In this document: positions 6,571 through 9,788 of the stretch, piece after piece | Position numbering within the stretch: the stretch's first letter is position 1 | Layout: each line of letters starts with the position of its first letter | NCBI GenBank assembly: GCA_021845555.1 | Contig: JAJZVS010000119.1 | Span: 1-9,788, forward strand | Direction of reading: 5' to 3' | Length of the DNA: 9,788 nucleotides | DNA from: Pseudomonadota bacterium | GTDB taxonomy: Bacteria > Pseudomonadota > Alphaproteobacteria > Acetobacterales > Acetobacteraceae | The notes under the pieces: model-generated | What the model was told of the DNA's origin: nothing | The model's database searches: none | What the model saw: only the letters and a program-made list of their open reading frames with translations | Position numbers and translations under genes: made by a program

Positions 6571-6609
6571 CGTAGTCCCCGGCACCGGCAGCACGCTTCG
6601 AGGGGACCG

Positions 6610-6759
6610 ATGTCCGATCCGTCCGCCGCCATCGTCGCGATGGCGGACCGTTTCCGGCCTGACGGCACGCCGTCGGGCACCGCCGGCGCGACCACGCCGC
6701 CCCCGGTGCCCGAGTGCGCCCGCCGCGCCGCCCCTGTCCCCACGATTCCGCACGGCTGA
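6610..6759 (+). CDS. Possible 49-residue leader or small protein
   Basis: This is an ATG-initiated ORF of 49 codons in the gap before petB, preceded by GAGGGG (6600-6605) at a rather short 4-base spacing. The product begins MSDPSAAIVAMADRFRPDGT and is rich in Ala, Pro and Gly, with no membrane segment, Rieske cluster motif or twin-arginine signal. About 90% of third codon positions are G or C against about 71% at positions one and two, a mild coding signal. It contains hairpin-forming sequences at 6626-6646 and 6661-6674, and its stop codon lies inside the hairpin at 6754-6772. It occupies the place where petA normally sits, but I see no similarity to the Rieske protein. It could be a translated leader peptide, a small protein or a chance ORF. 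I do not recognise a family. Confidence 0.3.
   Translation: MSDPSAAIVAMADRFRPDGTPSGTAGATTPPPVPECARRAAPVPTIPHG
6626..6646 (+). repeat. Hairpin within the petB leader
   Basis: CCGCCATC (6626-6633) pairs perfectly with GATGGCGG (6639-6646) around a GTCGC loop. It falls a few codons into the putative 49-residue leader ORF. Confidence 0.5.
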
Positions 6760-6772
6760 CCTCCGGTCAGCC
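6754..6772 (+). promoter_or_regulatory. Hairpin just upstream of the petB ribosome binding site
   Basis: GGCTGACC (6754-6761) pairs perfectly with GGTCAGCC (6765-6772) around a TCC loop: an 8-bp stem ending 8 bases before the petB AGGA at 6781-6784. The stop codon of the putative leader ORF (6757-6759) lies in the left arm, so a ribosome finishing that ORF would open the stem. There is no T tract, so a terminator is unlikely. A role in translation coupling or mRNA stability is an inference. Confidence 0.5.
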
Positions 6773-6790
6773 CCGTCACGAGGATCCGCT

Positions 6791-8062
6791 ATGGCCGGTC
6801 TGCACAAGAGCGAATTCAAGAACCCGCTGATCAACTGGATCGACACCCGCCTGCCGATCCCGTCGCTGCTCCAGAAGGAGTATGCGGCGTTCCCGACGCC
6901 CCGGAACTTCAACTACTTCTGGAATTTCGGCGCGCTGGCGATGGTCGCCCTGGTGATCATGATCGCCACCGGCATCCTTCTGGCGATGAACTACCAGCCG
7001 AACACCGCGCTCGCGTTCGGTTCGGTGCAGCACATCATGCGGGATGTGAACTACGGCTGGCTGATCCGCTACATTCACCAGAACGGCGCGTCGATGTTCT
7101 TCATCGTCACGTTCGTGCACATCCTGCGTGGCATGTATTATGGCTCCTACAAGGCGCCGCGCGAGCTGTTGTGGATGCTGGGGGTGGTGATTCTGCTGAT
7201 CATGATGGCCACCGCCTTCATGGGCTACGTGCTGCCCTGGGGCCAGATGTCCTATTGGGGCGCCACCGTCATCACCAACCTGTTCTCGGCCTTCCCCTAT
7301 GTCGGCCACGCGATCGTCACCTGGCTGTGGGGCGGGTTCAGCGTCTCCAACCCGACGCTGAACCGCTTCTTCGCGCTGCACTACCTGCTGCCGTTCGTGC
7401 TGATCGCGGTGGTGTTCATGCATGTGTGGGCGCTGCACGTCACCGGGTCGAACAACCCGCTCGGGATCGATCCGAAGGGGCCGCAGGACACGGTGCCGTT
7501 CCACCCGTACTACACGATGAAGGACAGCGTCGGCATCTGCGCCTTCCTGGCGGTGTGGGCGTTCCTGGTGTTCTTCCTGCCCAATCTGCTGGGCGATCCG
7601 AACAATTTCATCAAGGCGAACCCGCTGCAGACGCCGGCCGATATCGTGCCGGAGTGGTACTTCCTGCCGTTCTACGCGATGCTGCGCTCGGTGCCGAACA
7701 AGCTCGGCGGCGTGTGCATCATGTTCGGCTCCATCCTGGTGCTGTTCTTCCTGCCCTGGCTGGATACCTGCAAGGTCCGCAGCGCGCGGTTCCGGCCGGT
7801 GTTCCGCAAGCTGATCTGGGTGTGGCTGGCGGCCACCGTCGCGCTCGGCATGGTCGGCGCGCACAAGCCGCTGGGCTTCTGGGTGCCGCTCGGGCGGATC
7901 TGCACGATCTATTATTTCTTCCACTTCCTGGTGCTGCTGCCGCTGCTCGGCGCGATCGAGAAAACCCTGCCGCTGCCTGAAAGCATCAGCCAGGCGGTGC
8001 TGGGACGCGGTGCCGGACCGCTGCCCAATGCCGCAACCGCCGCGCCGATGGAGAAGGCATGA
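6791..8062 (+). CDS. petB: Cytochrome b of the cytochrome bc1 complex
   Basis: PetB is the membrane core of ubiquinol:cytochrome c oxidoreductase and holds the low- and high-potential b haems and both quinone sites. The 423-residue protein is the single-piece bacterial/mitochondrial type, not the split b6/subunit IV form. The haem ligands are visible as two pairs with the classical 13-residue spacing: His96/His110 and His197/His211. The Qo-site motifs GYVLPWGQMSYWGATVITNL (145-164) and PEWY (287-290) are intact, and multiple hydrophobic helices run through the protein. The start at 6791 is chosen because AGGA lies 6 bases upstream and the N-terminus through WIDTRLPI matches the family; a longer open frame runs back through hemF antisense and is discarded. 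petC overlaps its stop codon. The Rieske gene petA, usually directly upstream, is absent. Confidence 0.97.
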   Translation: MAGLHKSEFKNPLINWIDTRLPIPSLLQKEYAAFPTPRNFNYFWNFGALAMVALVIMIATGILLAMNYQPNTALAFGSVQHIMRDVNYGWLIRYIHQNGASMFFIVTFVHILRGMYYGSYKAPRELLWMLGVVILLIMMATAFMGYVLPWGQMSYWGATVITNLFSAFPYVGHAIVTWLWGGFSVSNPTLNRFFALHYLLPFVLIAVVFMHVWALHVTGSNNPLGIDPKGPQDTVPFHPYYTMKDSVGICAFLAVWAFLVFFLPNLLGDPNNFIKANPLQTPADIVPEWYFLPFYAMLRSVPNKLGGVCIMFGSILVLFFLPWLDTCKVRSARFRPVFRKLIWVWLAATVALGMVGAHKPLGFWVPLGRICTIYYFFHFLVLLPLLGAIEKTLPLPESISQAVLGRGAGPLPNAATAAPMEKA

Positions 8063-8838
8063 TGCGCGTGTTCCGTTCCGCTCTCCGTGCCCTCGCCGCC
8101 GGCGCGCTGGTCGCGCTGATCTCCACCGCGCCGGCGTTGGCCCAGGACGACACCCCGCCACTGCCGAACGAAAGCTGGAGCTTCTCCGGCCTGCTCGGCG
8201 GCCTCGACCTCGCCGCCGCCCAGCGCGGCTTCTGGGTCTATTACAACGTCTGCTCCAACTGCCACTCCATGCACCAGCTGCACTATCGCGATCTGGCCGG
8301 CATCGGCATGACGCCGGCCGAAATCAAGAAGATCGCCGCGTCGGTGCAGGTGCCCGTCGGGCTGAACGACCAAGGCCAACCGATCGAAGGACCGGGCACG
8401 CCGGCCAGCCAGTTCCGTTCCCCCTTCCCCAATGACACCGCCGCCCGCGCGGCGCTGAACGGGGCGCTCCCGCCGGACCTGTCGCTCATCGTCAATGCGC
8501 GCGACGGCGGAGCGGACTACGTGTATGGAATCCTGACCGGCTTCGTGAAGCCCCCGGCAGGCTTCAACGTGCCGGCGGGCAAATACTACAACGCCTACTT
8601 CCCCGGCCATCTGATCGCCATGCCGCCGCCGTTGCAGGACGGGGCGGTGACCTATGCGGACGGCACCAAGGCCACGGTGCCGCAGATGGCGCACGACGTG
8701 GTGACCTTCCTCTACTGGACCGCCAATCCCGAGGCGGTGCAGCGCGAGCAGATGGGTGTGCGCGTGGTGCTGTTCCTGCTGCTGATGACCGGCCTGACCT
8801 ACGGGGTGAAGCGCAAGCTGTGGTCGCATCTGCACTGA
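8059..8838 (+). CDS. petC: Cytochrome c1 of the cytochrome bc1 complex
   Basis: Cytochrome c1 takes electrons from the Rieske protein and passes them to soluble cytochrome c on the periplasmic side. The 259-residue precursor has a Sec signal peptide (charged start, hydrophobic core about 11-24, likely cleavage after ALA at 28) and the haem-c attachment site CSNCH (Cys65, Cys68, His69). The probable axial ligand is Met188 in IAMPPPL, and a single C-terminal membrane anchor (about 233-250) is followed by a basic cytoplasmic tail. These match the family in order and length. The ATG at 8059 overlaps the petB stop as ATGA; a second ATG at 8062 is equally possible, both served by GGAGAAGG at 8050-8057. 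It is translationally coupled to petB, and mtnP follows after 16 bases. Confidence 0.97.
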   Translation: MMRVFRSALRALAAGALVALISTAPALAQDDTPPLPNESWSFSGLLGGLDLAAAQRGFWVYYNVCSNCHSMHQLHYRDLAGIGMTPAEIKKIAASVQVPVGLNDQGQPIEGPGTPASQFRSPFPNDTAARAALNGALPPDLSLIVNARDGGADYVYGILTGFVKPPAGFNVPAGKYYNAYFPGHLIAMPPPLQDGAVTYADGTKATVPQMAHDVVTFLYWTANPEAVQREQMGVRVVLFLLLMTGLTYGVKRKLWSHLH

Positions 8839-8854
8839 CGCGGCAACGCGGCGC

Positions 8855-9730
8855 ATGAACCCGCCGGTCCTCGGCATCATCGGCGGTTCCGGCCTCTACG
8901 ATATCGAGGGGCTGGAGGACAAAGTCTGGCGGCAGGTCCCCACCCCCTGGGGCCTGCCGTCCGATGCCCTGCTGTTCGGCCGGATCGGGGACGTCCGCTG
9001 CGTGTTCCTGCCGCGCCATGGGCGGGGACACCCGCTGTCGCCCAGCCATCTGAACTACCGCGCCAATATCGATGCGCTGAAGCGCGCCGGCTGCACCGAC
9101 GTGATCTCGCTGTCCGCGGTCGGCAGCTTGCGCGAAGACCTGCCGCCCGGGCAGTTCGTCATCGTCGATCAGTTCATCGACCGCAGCTTCGCGCGCGAGA
9201 AAAGCTTCTTCGGCGAGGGCATCGTCGCCCATGTGTCGATGGCGCATCCGGTCTGCGCCCGGCTCGGCGACGGGCTGGAAGCGGCGGCGCGGGCGCTCGG
9301 CCTGCCGGTCGCACGCGGCGGCACCTATCTGGTGATGGAAGGGCCGCAGTTCTCCACCAAGGCGGAAAGCGCGCTCTATCGCAACTGGGGCGCCAGCGTG
9401 ATCGGCATGACCAACATGCCGGAGGCCAAGCTCGCCCGCGAAGCGGAGCTCTGTTACGCCACCGTGGCGATGGTGACGGATTTCGACTGCTGGCACCCCG
9501 ACCACGACCATGTGACGGTGGAGGCGGTGGTGCGCGTCCTGCTCGACAACGCCGAGCACGCCCGCACCCTGGTGCGCGCCGCGGTGCCCGCGCTGGGTGC
9601 GCCGCGCGGCCCCTGCCCCTGCGGCTGCGACCGCGCGCTGGACAACGCCATCATCACCGCCACGCATATGCGCGACCCGGCCGCGGTGGCGAAGCTCGAC
9701 GCGGTGGCCGGGCGCGTGCTGGGCGGTTGA
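8855..9730 (+). CDS. mtnP: S-methyl-5'-thioadenosine phosphorylase
   Basis: MtnP splits 5'-methylthioadenosine with phosphate into adenine and methylthioribose-1-phosphate, a cytoplasmic salvage step after polyamine or homoserine-lactone synthesis. The 291-residue protein has the N-terminal phosphate-binding GIIGGSGLYD (7-16), PRHGRGH (53-59), SLREDLPPGQFVIVDQFIDR (91-110), MEGPQFSTKAES (161-172), GMTNMPEAKLA and TDFDCW (208-213). The Asp residues in TDFDCW fit 6-amino purine (adenine) preference and argue against guanosine/inosine-type purine nucleoside phosphorylase, which has Asn there. A cysteine-rich CPCGC (254-258) sits near the C-terminus. It lies 16 bases after petC without a clear Shine-Dalgarno, suggesting co-transcription with petBC. 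The adenine salvage gene apt often lies beside it in this class but is not in the window. Confidence 0.95.
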   Translation: MNPPVLGIIGGSGLYDIEGLEDKVWRQVPTPWGLPSDALLFGRIGDVRCVFLPRHGRGHPLSPSHLNYRANIDALKRAGCTDVISLSAVGSLREDLPPGQFVIVDQFIDRSFAREKSFFGEGIVAHVSMAHPVCARLGDGLEAAARALGLPVARGGTYLVMEGPQFSTKAESALYRNWGASVIGMTNMPEAKLAREAELCYATVAMVTDFDCWHPDHDHVTVEAVVRVLLDNAEHARTLVRAAVPALGAPRGPCPCGCDRALDNAIITATHMRDPAAVAKLDAVAGRVLGG

Positions 9731-9788
9731 TCAGGAACGCGGCGGCGCCGGCACGGCGGCCGTGGCGGGTGGCACGGCGACGAATACC
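9731..9788 (-). CDS. Possible 3' end of a convergent gene (partial)
   Basis: On the - strand one frame stays open from the window edge to a TGA at 9733-9731 and would encode the C-terminal tail VFVAVPPATAAVPAPPRS. The stop codon abuts that of mtnP, the two forming the palindrome TGATCA (9728-9733). Only 18 codons are visible, the composition is low-complexity Ala/Pro/Val, and no function can be assigned. It could also be non-coding. Confidence 0.3.
   Translation of the reverse strand, partial: VFVAVPPATAAVPAPPRS

Noticed and set aside
6610..6759. The 49-codon ORF as a remnant of petA
   Set aside because: No twin-arginine signal, membrane anchor or Rieske cluster motif can be seen, so there is no positive support for a petA origin.
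6332..6790. Longer PetB reading frame starting inside hemF
   Set aside because: The extension is antisense to hemF and then low-complexity. The family N-terminus and AGGA spacing point to 6791.

Overview
This is a GC-rich (roughly 70% by eye) chromosomal window from an alphaproteobacterium. The protein sequences and gene neighbourhoods (NtrYX, a one-piece cytochrome b with cytochrome c1, MTA phosphorylase directly after petC, oxygen-dependent HemF) fit Rhodospirillales, probably Acetobacteraceae. The taxon is an inference. Most of the window is ordinary core metabolism and regulation, and I see no phage, CRISPR, transposase, tRNA or rRNA.

Layout. Bases 1-205 are non-coding and carry three perfect inverted repeats in a row, a REP/BIME-like palindrome cluster. 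Bases 206-5410 hold a tightly packed + strand regulatory operon: ntrC (sigma54-type response regulator), ntrY (membrane sensor kinase) and ntrX (second response regulator), each overlapping or abutting the next. After a 65-base gap, hemF lies convergently on the - strand (5476-6438). Bases 6439-6790 separate hemF from the divergent cytochrome bc1 genes. This gap holds a candidate sigma70 promoter, several GC-rich hairpins and a possible 49-residue leader ORF. petB (cytochrome b) and petC (cytochrome c1) follow with a 4-base overlap, then mtnP 16 bases later. The last 58 bases may hold the 3' end of a - strand gene whose stop codon touches that of mtnP.

Functionally, NtrC/NtrY/NtrX would control nitrogen assimilation, and in some alphaproteobacteria also redox and envelope responses. 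HemF makes protoporphyrinogen precursor for haem, which PetB and PetC bind. MtnP salvages methylthioadenosine from polyamine and homoserine-lactone synthesis.

Points worth a second look: the palindrome cluster and a degenerate look-alike inside the proline-rich start of ntrY; the missing Rieske gene (petA) where it normally precedes petB, with a structured leader in its place; a 12-bp tandem repeat adding SGTP units to HemF; the missing GAFTGA loop in NtrX; 8-base homopolymer tracts at the ntrC/ntrY junction and in ntrY; and a CXCXC motif near the MtnP C-terminus. I found no convincing wholly new system. The petB leader is the best candidate for undescribed regulation.
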